DNA of 64,000 nucleotides from Nocardioides turkmenicus (GTDB lineage: Bacteria > Actinomycetota > Actinomycetes > Propionibacteriales > Nocardioidaceae), in the NCBI RefSeq assembly GCF_011045035.1, contig NZ_JAALAA010000022.1, positions 1-64,000 on the forward strand, in the 5' to 3' direction. This document shows positions 17,672-27,100 of the stretch, in pieces. The translations under genes and the position numbers were made by a program. The notes below the pieces were generated by a model that saw only the letters and a program-made list of their open reading frames with translations, searched no databases and was not told where the DNA came from. Within the stretch, counting starts at the first letter, position 1. The number at the start of each line of letters is the position of its first letter.

Positions 17672-18514
17672 TCAGATCAGCGCGCTGAGCGGCGTGGGCT
17701 TGCGGCCGCCGATCTTCTCGACGACGTCGGTGACGGTGGCGAGCTTGCCGAGGCGGGTGGCGGTGCCGAACGAGGTGAGCAGCGGGGCGATGAAGTCCGG
17801 GAGGCCGGCGGAGACGAGGCCGGCGGTGTAGGCCTCGTCGTCGACCTGGACGACCTCGACCGGCTTGCCGGACTGCTCGGTGGCGAGTGCGGCCAGGTCG
17901 GCCGCGGTGTAGGCCTGCGGGCCGGTGACGTCGTACGCCTTGCCCTCGTGTCCCTCGCCGGTCAGCACGCCGACGGCGACGGCCGCGCAGTCTGCGCGGG
18001 TGACGTAGGCCGCGCCGCCGTCGCCGGTGTTGGTGACGAGCTGTCCGCTCGCGGCGGCCTGGGCGACGGAGTCGACCTGCATGTCGGCGTAGAGGTTGTT
18101 GCGCAGCATGGTCCAGGCCAGGCCGCTCTCGCGCAGCGCGTCCTCGGTGGCGGCGTGGTCGGGGACGACGCCGGCCGGGTTGTCCGGGGTCGGCTCGGAC
18201 ACCGAGGTGTAGACGATGTGGCGTACGCCGGCCTTGACCGCGGCGTCGATCGCGGCGCGGTGGCCCTCGACGCGGGCGCCGACGGCGTCGGTCGAGATCA
18301 GCAGGACGCGCTCGACGCCGGCGAAGGCGTCGACCAGCTCGGCCGGCTTGTCGAAGTCGGCGGCGCGGACGTCGGCACCGCGCTCGGCGTAGTCGGCGAG
18401 CTTGGCGGGGTCGCGAGTGAGGAGCACGACCTCGGCGGGGTCGACGGTGTCGAGGAGCTGGTCGGCGACGAGGCGGCCGAGCTGGCCGGAGGCGCCGGTG
18501 ATGGCGATGGTCAT
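17672..18514 (-). CDS. NAD(P)-binding quinone oxidoreductase-like protein (NmrA/QOR2 family)
   Basis: A 280-residue atypical short-chain dehydrogenase. The nucleotide loop GASGQLGRLV is at residues 7-16; VYTSVSEP and the RNNLYADM stretch are typical of the QorB (YtfG) group, which reduces quinones using NADPH. The catalytic YxxxK pair of ordinary SDRs is missing, as expected for this group. It is divergent from an Rrf2 regulator across 80 bp holding two repeated boxes, so it is the probable target of that regulator. Confidence 0.82.
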   Translation of the reverse strand: MTIAITGASGQLGRLVADQLLDTVDPAEVVLLTRDPAKLADYAERGADVRAADFDKPAELVDAFAGVERVLLISTDAVGARVEGHRAAIDAAVKAGVRHIVYTSVSEPTPDNPAGVVPDHAATEDALRESGLAWTMLRNNLYADMQVDSVAQAAASGQLVTNTGDGGAAYVTRADCAAVAVGVLTGEGHEGKAYDVTGPQAYTAADLAALATEQSGKPVEVVQVDDEAYTAGLVSAGLPDFIAPLLTSFGTATRLGKLATVTDVVEKIGGRKPTPLSALI

Positions 18515-18528
18515 GGTGGAGTCCTATC

Positions 18529-18575
18529 TGTAGTCACGGTGATGACGGTTCCGTAAATGTAGTCATAGTGATGGC
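18529..18575. promoter_or_regulatory. Two repeated operator-like boxes between reductase and Rrf2 gene
   Basis: An 18-bp sequence, TGTAGTCAYRGTGATGRC, occurs twice at 18529-18546 and 18558-18575, 29 bp apart. Each has a short inner dyad (TCACGGTGA and TCATAGTGA). The position between two divergent starts fits binding by the adjacent Rrf2 regulator to control both genes. Confidence 0.6.
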
Positions 18576-18594
18576 AATAAGGCAAGATGGGGGT

Positions 18595-19056
18595 ATGGCC
18601 ACTCCGACGAACACGCGTTTCGCGGTGGCTGTCCATGTCCTGACCTACCTCGCGTCCTGCGCAGCCGTCGGGCGTGCGACGCCGGTCAGCTCCGACGAGT
18701 TGGCCGGGAGCACCGCGGTCAACCCGGTCCATGTCCGCAAGGTCCTCGGCCCGCTCCGTGCGGCCGGCCTGGTCTGCTCGCGCTCCGGTGCCCACGGGGG
18801 ATGGGAGCTCGCCGCGGATCCCGGCGTCGTCAATCTCGCCCAGGTGTGGCAGGTGCTGCAGGGCGACGACCCGGTCTTGGGCATCCACGGCCCCAACCCC
18901 GCCTGTCCGGTCGGCGCCAGCATCCAGGGGGTGCTGACCGACCTCGACCGCCGGGTCGCCAAAGCCGTCCTGGTCGAGCTCGAGGGCATCACCCTCAACG
19001 ACGTCCTCGACGACTCCGGCTTCGACCCGACCGACGTCGCCGGGCTCCTGCCGTGA
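18595..19056 (+). CDS. Rrf2-family transcriptional regulator
   Basis: A 153-residue winged-helix regulator. FAVAVHVLTYLAS and the HTH region with HVRKVLGPLRAAGLVCSRSGAHGGWEL (split here over residues about 43-70) are family-typical. The Cys cluster that binds Fe-S in IscR and NsrR is reduced to a single Cys (NPACPVG), so it probably senses something other than through a cluster, as in YwnA-like members. I start at ATG 18595. It likely controls the divergent reductase and itself. Confidence 0.85.
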   Translation: MATPTNTRFAVAVHVLTYLASCAAVGRATPVSSDELAGSTAVNPVHVRKVLGPLRAAGLVCSRSGAHGGWELAADPGVVNLAQVWQVLQGDDPVLGIHGPNPACPVGASIQGVLTDLDRRVAKAVLVELEGITLNDVLDDSGFDPTDVAGLLP

Positions 19057-19064
19057 GTCAGCGA

Positions 19065-19070
19065 TAGCCT
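19065..19070 (+). promoter_or_regulatory. -10 element for leaderless dgt transcript
   Basis: TAGCCT ends 8 nt before the GTG at 19078; there is no ribosome binding site. Confidence 0.45.
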
Positions 19071-19077
19071 CTCCGAC

Positions 19078-20322
19078 GTGGAGCTATACGGGGCCGCCGA
19101 CCGCGAGCGGATCGTTGCCGAGCCGCCCAAGCGGGTGGCCGCGCCGGAGCGCACCCAGTTCGAGCGCGACCGCGCCCGGGTCGTGCACGCCGCCTCGACC
19201 CGGCGGCTGGCTGCGAAGACCCAGGTCGTGGGGCCGCAGGCCGACGACTTCGTACGCAACCGGCTGACCCACTCGCTCGAGGTCGCCCAGGTCGCGCGGG
19301 ACCTGTCGCGCGCCCTGAACGGTCCGGACTCGCCGCAGCCTGACATCGCCGAGACCGCCGCGCTCGCGCACGACCTCGGACATCCGCCGTTCGGCCACAA
19401 CGGCGAGAACGTGCTCGCCGAGCACGCCAAGGCGATCGGCGGGTTCGAGGGCAACGCGCAGACGCTGCGGATCCTGACCCGCCTGGAGGCGAAGACGTTC
19501 GACGCCGACGGGCGCTCGGTCGGGCTCAACCTGACCCGGGCGACCCTGGATGCCTGCACCAAGTACCCGTGGGGCTTCGGTGAGCGGAAAGGTGCGAAGT
19601 TCGGGGTCTACGAGGACGACCTGCCGGTCTTCACCTGGCTGCGCGTCGCCGATGCCGGGCAGCGGCAGTGCGTCGAGGCGCAGATCATGGATCTGTCCGA
19701 CGACGTCGCCTACTCGGTCCACGACGTCGAGGACGGCATCGTCGCCGGGAAGATCGACCTGGCCCGGCTCGACCTCGACGGCGTCGCCGAGACGGTCGCC
19801 GACTGGTACGTCCCCGGCTTCGACCGCGCCCTGGCGGTCGCGACGATCGCCGACCTCCGTGGCGCCGGCTGCTGGATCGCCGACGGTGCCGCGTACGACG
19901 CCTCCCGTCGGTCCCAGGCCATGCTCAAGAACCTGACCTCCGACGTGATCGGGCGGTTCTGCGGCGCCGTGAAGGAGGCGACGTACGCAGCCGGCGGCGG
20001 CCCCTATGCCCGCTACGGTGCCGACCTGGTGGTGCCGGAGCAGACCCGCCTGGAGATCGCGCTGCTGAAGGGGATCGCGGCGCACTACGTGATGCGCACC
20101 GACGAGCGGGCCGCGAAGATGGACCGCCAGCGCAGTGTCCTCGCCGAGCTGGTCGAGCACCTCGTCTCCACTGCGCCGGTCGACCTCGACCGCCAGTTCG
20201 CCGACGACTGGCGCGCTGCGGACGACGACGCCGCCCGGCTCCGGGTGGTGATCGACCAGGTCGCCTCGCTCACCGACATCACGGCGCTGGGCTGGCACGA
20301 GCGGCTCTGTCGGCGCTCTTAG
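19078..20322 (+). CDS. dgt: Deoxyguanosinetriphosphate triphosphohydrolase-like protein
   Basis: A 414-residue HD-superfamily dNTP triphosphohydrolase, which removes triphosphate from dNTPs and tunes nucleotide pools. The metal-binding residues are seen in RLTHSLEVAQVAR, LAHDLGHPPFGHNGE and the later Asp in DLSDDVAYSVHD. The length matches actinobacterial Dgt. In mycobacteria and streptomycetes dgt is next to dnaG; here 8 kb of other genes separate the two. Confidence 0.93.
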   Translation: MELYGAADRERIVAEPPKRVAAPERTQFERDRARVVHAASTRRLAAKTQVVGPQADDFVRNRLTHSLEVAQVARDLSRALNGPDSPQPDIAETAALAHDLGHPPFGHNGENVLAEHAKAIGGFEGNAQTLRILTRLEAKTFDADGRSVGLNLTRATLDACTKYPWGFGERKGAKFGVYEDDLPVFTWLRVADAGQRQCVEAQIMDLSDDVAYSVHDVEDGIVAGKIDLARLDLDGVAETVADWYVPGFDRALAVATIADLRGAGCWIADGAAYDASRRSQAMLKNLTSDVIGRFCGAVKEATYAAGGGPYARYGADLVVPEQTRLEIALLKGIAAHYVMRTDERAAKMDRQRSVLAELVEHLVSTAPVDLDRQFADDWRAADDDAARLRVVIDQVASLTDITALGWHERLCRRS

Positions 20323-20362
20323 CCTATTGCGGTCACGACATTTTAGCGTTACCTTAAATTTC

Positions 20363-20692
20363 GTGACCGATGTCTGGTACGCCGTCTCCGACTCCACCCG
20401 CCGCCAGGTCCTGGCGCGGGTGGCTGCCGGGCCGTGCTCGGTGGGGGAGATCGCCGACGCGCTCCCGGTGAGCATGGCCGCGGTGTCCCAGCACCTCAAG
20501 GTCCTGCGCGAGGCCGGCCTGGTGTCGATGACCCCGGCCGGCCGGCGTCGGATCTACCAGGCCCGGCTCGAAGGCCTGGCCGAGCTGCGCGCCGAGCTGG
20601 ACACGTACTGGACCCAGGCGTTGCAGTCGTTCAAGGAGGTGGCTGAGGCCAGCTACCGGGCAGAGACGACCGAGCAGAAGGAGCAGCAATGA
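20363..20692 (+). CDS. ArsR-type helix-turn-helix regulator
   Basis: A 109-residue winged-helix protein. DSTRRQVLARVAAGPCSVGEIADAL and the recognition part MAAVSQHLKVLREAGLV are classic; no metal-binding Cys motif is present, so it belongs with the autorepressor group coupled to SRPBCC proteins. It starts at GTG 20363, just after the AT-rich stretch TTTTAGCGTTACCTTAAAT, which may be both promoter and operator. It overlaps the next gene by 4 bp (ATGA). Confidence 0.88.
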   Translation: MTDVWYAVSDSTRRQVLARVAAGPCSVGEIADALPVSMAAVSQHLKVLREAGLVSMTPAGRRRIYQARLEGLAELRAELDTYWTQALQSFKEVAEASYRAETTEQKEQQ

Positions 20693-21168
20693 GCATCATC
20701 CGCGAACCCACCTCTGTGGACCTGGAGATCACCGTCGACGTACCGGTCGAGCACGCGTTCAAGGTGTTCACCGAGGACTTCGACCGCATCAAGCCGCGCG
20801 AGCACAACATGCTTCCCGTCGAGATCGCCGAGACCGTGCTGGAACCGAAGGTCGGCGGCCGCGTCTACGACCGCGGCGTCGACGGCTCCACCTGCCAGTG
20901 GGCCCGCGTCCTCGTCGTCGAGCCGCCCCACCGCCTCGTCATCTCCTGGGACATCACCCCCGACTTCCGGCTCGAGCCAGACCCGGCCCGCTGCAGCGAG
21001 GTCGAGTTCAGCTTCACCTCGGTGGGACCGGAGCAGACCCGCGTACGTCTCGAGCACCGCCACCTCGACCGGCACGGCGCCGGATGGCAGGGCTGGCGCG
21101 ACCGGGCCGCCGGCGACAGCGCCTGGGGGATCTACCTGGAGCGCTTCCGGGCCCTCGCGGAGGCGTGA
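20689..21168 (+). CDS. SRPBCC (AHSA1-like) domain protein
   Basis: A 159-residue protein with the hydrophobic-cavity START-like fold; ligand unknown. The stretches ITVDVPVEHAFKVFTEDF, GGRVYDRGVDGS, VVEPPHRLVISWDI and the final WGIYLERF are typical of the AHSA1 branch. Coupled to the ArsR-type gene upstream (4-bp overlap) and to the following gene (TGATG), a widespread small operon layout. Confidence 0.85.
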   Translation: MSIIREPTSVDLEITVDVPVEHAFKVFTEDFDRIKPREHNMLPVEIAETVLEPKVGGRVYDRGVDGSTCQWARVLVVEPPHRLVISWDITPDFRLEPDPARCSEVEFSFTSVGPEQTRVRLEHRHLDRHGAGWQGWRDRAAGDSAWGIYLERFRALAEA

Positions 21169-21797
21169 TGAGGGTGGACCGCACCTCGCTCGCGACGGCC
21201 GAGCGTCGAGACCTCGCCGACTTCCTCGAGACGCTGACGCCGGAGCAGTGGGACCAGCCCTCGCTGTGTCGCGGGTGGTCGGTGCGCGACGTGGTCGCGC
21301 ACATGATCAGCTACGAGGAGGTCGGGCTGCTCGGCTTCTTCGGCCGGTTCGCGCGCCAGGGCTTCCGGTTCGGGCGGATGAACCAGAGCCGGCTCGAGGA
21401 GTTCGGGACCAGGAGTCCCGAGGAGCTGGTCGCCTACGTGCGAGCGCATGCGAAGCCATCCGGGCCGACCGCCGTCGCGGACGCCCGGATCGGCCTGACC
21501 GACGGCCTCATCCACCACCAGGACATCCGGCGCGCGCTCGGGAAGCCGCGTCAGGTGCCCGCCGAGCGGCTGCTCCCGGTCCTCGGCTTTGCGATGTTCG
21601 CCCCGCCGCTGCCGGCGAAGCAGAACGCCCAGGCGCTCCGGCTCGTCGCCACCGATCTCGACTGGTCCCGCGGAAGCGGTGAGGAGGTCACCGGCCCGGG
21701 CGAGGCGCTGCTGATGGCCGTCTGTGGGCGCGCCGACGCGCTCCCGGAGCTCAGCGGTCCGGGCCTGGCGACGCTCGAGAGCAGGGTGCGTCGTTAG
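21168..21797 (+). CDS. Maleylpyruvate isomerase-like (TIGR03083/DinB-like) protein
   Basis: A 209-residue four-helix protein of the mycothiol-dependent maleylpyruvate isomerase N-terminal type. WDQPSLCRGWSVRDVVAHMISYE is the family core with the metal-binding His; DGLIHHQDIRRALG supplies the other ligands. Its substrate is unknown; other members act as mycothiol-dependent transferases. It overlaps the SRPBCC gene by one base and its stop overlaps that of the convergent permease. Confidence 0.82.
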   Translation: MRVDRTSLATAERRDLADFLETLTPEQWDQPSLCRGWSVRDVVAHMISYEEVGLLGFFGRFARQGFRFGRMNQSRLEEFGTRSPEELVAYVRAHAKPSGPTAVADARIGLTDGLIHHQDIRRALGKPRQVPAERLLPVLGFAMFAPPLPAKQNAQALRLVATDLDWSRGSGEEVTGPGEALLMAVCGRADALPELSGPGLATLESRVRR

Positions 21798-23185
21798 GGG
21801 ACGACCACCCAGAGCACCGAGGCGATCACGAAGACCGAGAGGCCGAGGGTGGTCTCCAGGACCGTCCAGGTCTTGAGGGTCGTGATGACGTCCATCCCGA
21901 AGAACCGGCTGACCAGCCAGAACCCGGAGTCGTTGACGTGGGAGAGGACGGTTGCGCCGGCAGCGATCGCGAAGACGAGCAGGGCGATGTCGAAGCCGCC
22001 GAGCCCGGCGGCGGCGACCTGAGCAGAGATCAGACCGGCGGTGGTGGTCAGCGCGACGGTCGCGGAGCCCTGGGCCACCCGCAGCAGCGTCGCGATCAGG
22101 AAGGCCTGCACGATGAGCGACATGCCGAGGTCGGAGAGGGAGGTGGAGAGCGCCTCCCCGATGCCGCTGGTGCGCAGCACGCCGCCGAACATCCCGCCGG
22201 CGCCGGTGATCAGGATGATCGCGCAGATCGGGCCGAGCGCCTGGTCGAGGATCTCGCTGGCGCGGCCGACCGGGAAGCGTCCGGGGGAGAGCACCAGGAT
22301 CGCCACCAGGACCGTGATGAGCAGCGCGACCGGAGTCTGTCCGATGAGCACCAGCGCGCTGGCCCAGGTGGCGTCCTCGCTGACCGCCCCTGCCGCCTGC
22401 AGGGTGGTGACCACGGTGTTGAGGCCGATCAGGACCAAGGGCAGGGCAAGAAGAAGGACGACGGTGGCGAAGGACGGCGCCGCGGCTTCGTTCGCCGAGG
22501 TCTCCTCGTCGTTCTCGTCGATCGCGAAGACGTTGGTCGGCTCGGGGGTGAACCGGGCGCCCAGCCATCGGCCGACGAGGTAGGCGCCGGGGATCCAGGC
22601 CAGGATGGCGACCGGGACACCGATGAGCAGGGTCAGGCCGATGTCGCCGCCGAGCTCGGTGGCCGCGGCGACCGGGCCGGGGTGGGGTGGGACGACCGCG
22701 TGCATCGCCGCGAAGCTGCCCGCCGTGGGCAGGGCGTAGATGAGGATCGAGCCACCGAAGCGTCGAGCGACCGCGAAGATGATCGGCAGGAAGACGACCA
22801 GGCCGGCGTCGAAGAAGATCGGGAACCCGAAGATGAGCGCGGCGACGCCGAGGGCGAGGGGTGCTCGCTTCTCGCCGAACGCCCCGATGAGGGTGTCGGC
22901 GAGCACCTGCGCGCCGCCGGTGACCTCCAGCAGCCGCCCCAGCATCACGCCGAACGCCACCAGCAGCGCCACCGACCCGAGCGTCGAGCTGAACCCGGTC
23001 AGCATCGCGGTCGGGACGTCGGCGACCGGGATCCCGGCGGCGATCGCGGTCACCGCGCTGACCAGCACGAGGGAGATGAAGGCGTGGAGCTTCACCTTGG
23101 CGATCAGGACGAGGAGTACGGCGACTGCGACTGCGGCGATCAGGAGCATGACCCACGTGGGGTGTGCCGGTGCCAGCGGATCCAT
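21794..23185 (-). CDS. GntP-family gluconate:proton symporter
   Basis: A 463-residue membrane carrier with about 12-14 hydrophobic segments, importing gluconate or another sugar acid. FGFPIFFDAGLVVFLPI and MHAVVPPHPGPVAAA are strong family motifs, as are GAGGMFGGVL and SHVNDSGFW near the end. I start at ATG 23185, because TAGGGT ends eight bases before it on this strand. It is divergent from a 2-hydroxyacid dehydrogenase, which might act on a related acid, but this is inference. Confidence 0.88.
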   Translation of the reverse strand: MDPLAPAHPTWVMLLIAAVAVAVLLVLIAKVKLHAFISLVLVSAVTAIAAGIPVADVPTAMLTGFSSTLGSVALLVAFGVMLGRLLEVTGGAQVLADTLIGAFGEKRAPLALGVAALIFGFPIFFDAGLVVFLPIIFAVARRFGGSILIYALPTAGSFAAMHAVVPPHPGPVAAATELGGDIGLTLLIGVPVAILAWIPGAYLVGRWLGARFTPEPTNVFAIDENDEETSANEAAAPSFATVVLLLALPLVLIGLNTVVTTLQAAGAVSEDATWASALVLIGQTPVALLITVLVAILVLSPGRFPVGRASEILDQALGPICAIILITGAGGMFGGVLRTSGIGEALSTSLSDLGMSLIVQAFLIATLLRVAQGSATVALTTTAGLISAQVAAAGLGGFDIALLVFAIAAGATVLSHVNDSGFWLVSRFFGMDVITTLKTWTVLETTLGLSVFVIASVLWVVVP

Positions 23186-23250
23186 GGCGGTCACCCTAGC
23201 GGCGCGATGTGATTCAGGTCACCCCTACCGGGGTATGAGAGTCTCGCTGC

Positions 23251-24183
23251 GTGAGTGATCCCCTCGTCTGGCTGCCCTTCGACCCCTCCGAGCTGGGCGA
23301 GGTGCCCCCAGGCCTCCGGTTCGAGCTCTTCGACCACACCCGCTTCGCCGGCGCCCACGTGGAGGTGCCGGACTCGGTCGGCGAGGTGGCCTTCTACCTG
23401 CCGCCCTACATGCTCGGGTCGCGGATCTTCGAGGTCGTCAGCCAGATGAAGTCGCTCCAGGTGGTGCAGCTGCTGACGGCGGGGGTCGACGCCGCCCGCG
23501 GCCACATCCCCGAGGGGGTGACCCTGTGCAACGGCCGGGGCATCCACGACACCTCGACCGCCGAGCTCGCCGTCACCTTGATCCTCTCGTCACTGCGGGG
23601 CATCCCCGGTCACGTACGTCATCAGGACGAGCACGCGTGGCGGCCGGGCTGGTTCCCGTCGCTGGCCGACAAGCGGGTCCTGATCGTGGGCTACGGGGCG
23701 ATCGGCCGCGCCATCGAGGCCCGGCTGCTGCCGTTCGAGACCGAGGTCGTCAAGGTCGCCCGGACCGCCCGCGACGGTGTCCACGGCTTCGGCGAGCTCG
23801 CCTCGCTCGTCCCGGGGGCCGACGTGATCGTGCTGGTCACGCCGCTGACCGACGAGACCCGCGGCCTGGTCGACCGGGAGTTCCTGGGACGGATGAAGGA
23901 CGGCGCGCTGCTGGTCAACGTCGCCCGTGGCGGAGTCGTCGTCACCGACGACCTGGTCGCCGAGCTCGCGACCGAGCGCATCCACGCGGCCATCGACGTC
24001 GCCGAGACCGAGCCGCTCCCGGCCGAGAGCCCACTGTGGAGCTCGCCCAACCTGCTCATCACCCCGCACGTCGGCGGTGCGTCGAGCGCGATGTGGCCGC
24101 GTGCCTACCGGGTCGTCCGCGAGCAGCTCGAGCGGTTCGCCGCCGGCGAGCCGCTCGCCAACGTGATGTCGGGCGCCTACTGA
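23251..24183 (+). CDS. D-isomer specific 2-hydroxyacid dehydrogenase
   Basis: A 310-residue NAD(P)-dependent dehydrogenase, interconverting a 2-hydroxyacid and 2-oxoacid. The Rossmann loop is VGYGAIGRAIEARL (about residues 147-160); the catalytic Arg and Glu lie in LVNVARGGVV and DVAETEPLP, and the His in LLITPHVGGAS. The substrate domain starts with a shortened sequence relative to SerA. GTG start. It sits 6 bp from the convergent secreted phosphoesterase gene, so terminators are lacking on both sides. Confidence 0.88.
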   Translation: MSDPLVWLPFDPSELGEVPPGLRFELFDHTRFAGAHVEVPDSVGEVAFYLPPYMLGSRIFEVVSQMKSLQVVQLLTAGVDAARGHIPEGVTLCNGRGIHDTSTAELAVTLILSSLRGIPGHVRHQDEHAWRPGWFPSLADKRVLIVGYGAIGRAIEARLLPFETEVVKVARTARDGVHGFGELASLVPGADVIVLVTPLTDETRGLVDREFLGRMKDGALLVNVARGGVVVTDDLVAELATERIHAAIDVAETEPLPAESPLWSSPNLLITPHVGGASSAMWPRAYRVVREQLERFAAGEPLANVMSGAY

Positions 24184-24189
24184 CCTGAG

Positions 24190-27100
24190 CTAAGGCGTGA
24201 CCGTGATAGTCGACTCCGCCTTCACGCCGTTCACCACGAGCGTCACGGTGGCGGTCCCCGGACGCAGCGCGGTCAGTCGCCGGGTGGCCGGGTCGATGCG
24301 TACGACGCCGTGGCCCTGCTCGCCCACGGCGACCCCGTCGCCACCCCAGTCGGCGGTGACCGGCCAGGCGACCGGGACGGTCGCCGCGCCCTGGGTGAAA
24401 GTGGACTCGAGCGTCACCGACGACCCCATCGCGAGCGTCTCTGGGGCACCGGTCGAGACGGTGTCGACCGCAGGACGGGTCTCGGCGCGCAGCCAGCGCA
24501 GCCGCGCTCCGGGACGCGGGTCGCTGCCGACGACCCCGGCGCGCGGGTCGATCCCGACCATGGTCCAGCCCCGGAACCCACCGCCGGCCACGTTGCCGGC
24601 CGGGGTCTTGCCGGAGTTGCCGTTGACCAGCATCGAGATGCCCTGCGCCGAGGAGCCGTGGAAGACGCCGACGTGACCGTTGACGACGGCGACCGACTTG
24701 CCCGAGGACGTACGGAACCGGCCCAGCCGGTCCTCGAGCTGCCTGGCCTCGATCCGGTCGGTCAGCTGGCTGGCCTTGTCGGGGAGCGGGTCGTCGATGG
24801 GGTGGTGCATGGCGAGGACGACACCGGTGATCGTCGGGTCGGCGGCCGCGGCGCTCAGCTGTGACTCCAGCTCGGTCAGCTGCGCCTTGCCGTCGTCGTT
24901 GCCGTGCAGCGTGCCCGAGGAGCTGTTGAGGGTGATGAGCTGCGTCGCCCCGATCCGGAACGCGGTGTGGGTCGCCCCGAAGACCGCCTTGAAGTTCGTG
25001 ATCGGGCCGCCCATGACCTCGTGGTTGCCGGGGACGTAGGTGTAGGGGATCCGGTCGCCGACCTCCTCGTCCAGGATCTGCTTCGCCAGCGCGATGTCGG
25101 CCGGGGAGGCCTCGTCGACGAGGTCGCCGTCGATGATCAGGTGGTCGGGCCGGGCGGCGACGATCTCGCGGAGCGTCTCGCGTACGTGGCGCACCAGGTC
25201 GCTGTCGGGGTTGCGTGCCACGAACTGGCCGTCGGACATCACCGCGATCCGCTGCGGCCGGTCGTCGACGGTGCCCTCGGTGAGGATCACCGGGTCGTGG
25301 ACCGGCTCGGTGTGCGTCGGCGGGGCGTCCGGCGCGACGTTGGCGACCAGGTCGCTGATCGTCAGGTCGCCGCGGTAGGAGGCGGCCGGACGGGTCTCCA
25401 GGAACCGGATCTTGTCGACCCGGATCGGCATCGCGGTGCCCGGCGGGATCGGGTAGGTCACGTGCTGCCACCCGTCCCAGGTGACCAGGTCGCCGTCGAG
25501 GTTGCTGACGGTGCCGTCGCCGGAGCGGATCTGGATCCGCGGCCAGATCCCGCTGGCGTCGCCGTCGACCCACAGCGACAGGCTCAACGGCCGGCCCGGC
25601 ACGGCCAGGCCGGCGGGCGGCACCGCGTAGACGCCACGGGTGCCGGTGCTGGTGGTGAAGTCGTGGCGTAGCCGCAGCGCGTCGCCGCCGTCGTGTCCGC
25701 CGCCGGCGACGGGCTGGATGGTCGCCGTCGCCCGGGCGGTCTCGACCTTCCAGGAGGCGCCGTCGGCGAAGTCGGCCAGGGTGTGCTGCTCGCTGCCGAC
25801 CAGCACCGTGGAGGTCACGTGGTGGCCGCCGACCGCGAGGTCGATCACCGCCGCGCCGCTCTCCATGGTGGCTCGGACGGCGAACCCGTTGGCGCCGTCG
25901 GGGGTCACCTCGACGCCTGGATCGGCGTCCACGGTGATCTCCGAGGGCTCGATCGGGGCCGGTCGCCCGTCCGCGTCGTACCCGGTGACCTGGATCGTCG
26001 CCGTCTCGCCGGACCGCTCGATCGCCAGCTGGGACTTGTCGACCGCGAGCCGGGCGAGCGGGCCGAGGACGGTCAGCGGCATCGAGGCGCGGTGGTGGCC
26101 GGTGGTGTAGACGACGTCGGCCGATCCGGTGCGCCGCCCGACGGCCGCTGCGCGGTCACCGCTGCTGTCGGGGATCCCGACGTCGGGGTCCTGGGTGCGG
26201 AACCGGCCCGGCTGCTCGACGGCCGCGTAGGTGGCGTCCAGCCCCGAGCCGAACACCGTACGCCGCTGCCCCTGCAGCACCCGGTAGGCACCCGCGCGGT
26301 TGGTGACCGGGCGGACCTGCGCCTCGGTCGCGACCCCGGTCGGCTTCGCCGAGGAGAAGAACAGCAGGGTGTTGGAGACCTCGCGCTCGGTCCCGTCAGA
26401 GGGGGTGTCGACGATCCTCGGCCGCACGTCGCCGGCGACCCGGGCGGCCATCGTGGTCGAGCCGCCGCCGTCCAGGTTCAGCGCCTGGTAGGCGCCGAGG
26501 CTGAGCATGAACCTGGCCAGCTCCGCGCGGGTCATCCCGCGGCTCGCGCCGGTCTGGCCGTCGAGGGCGAGCACGATCAGCTTGGTGCCGTCGCGGTTGA
26601 GCCCGACCGCCGTGCGCGAGTGGACGCCGTCGTCGCCGATGCCCGGGCCGACCTCGCCGTCGACCACGAGCTGGACGTTGCCGCTGACCGCCCAGTCGGC
26701 GTCCTCGGCCAGCCCGACGGCCACATCCACCCGGTCGCCGACCTCCAGGTCGCCCACGACCCGGGCACCGGCCTCGCGACCGAGCAGCACCTGGCCGTCG
26801 TCGGGCACCGCCGGCGCACCGGCCTCGTCGTCGACCGCCGTGACGACGCCGTCGACGACGGTGGCACGGGCGACCTCCGGGGAGACGTTCGCCGGACCGC
26901 CGACCGGCCGGTCGAGGGTGTAGTCGCCCCACAGCTCGGTGTAGACGCCGATGCCACCGGTGGGCAGCGACGGGGTGTTGAAGCCGGCCAGGTCGTGCTC
27001 GGTGCCCTCGATCGTGACGGTCCCGCCCGAGGTCAGCTCGCCGATCGCGGCTTTCGCGCCGGCCATCGACAACGTGGGATCGGAGCCGAACCGCGCGTTC

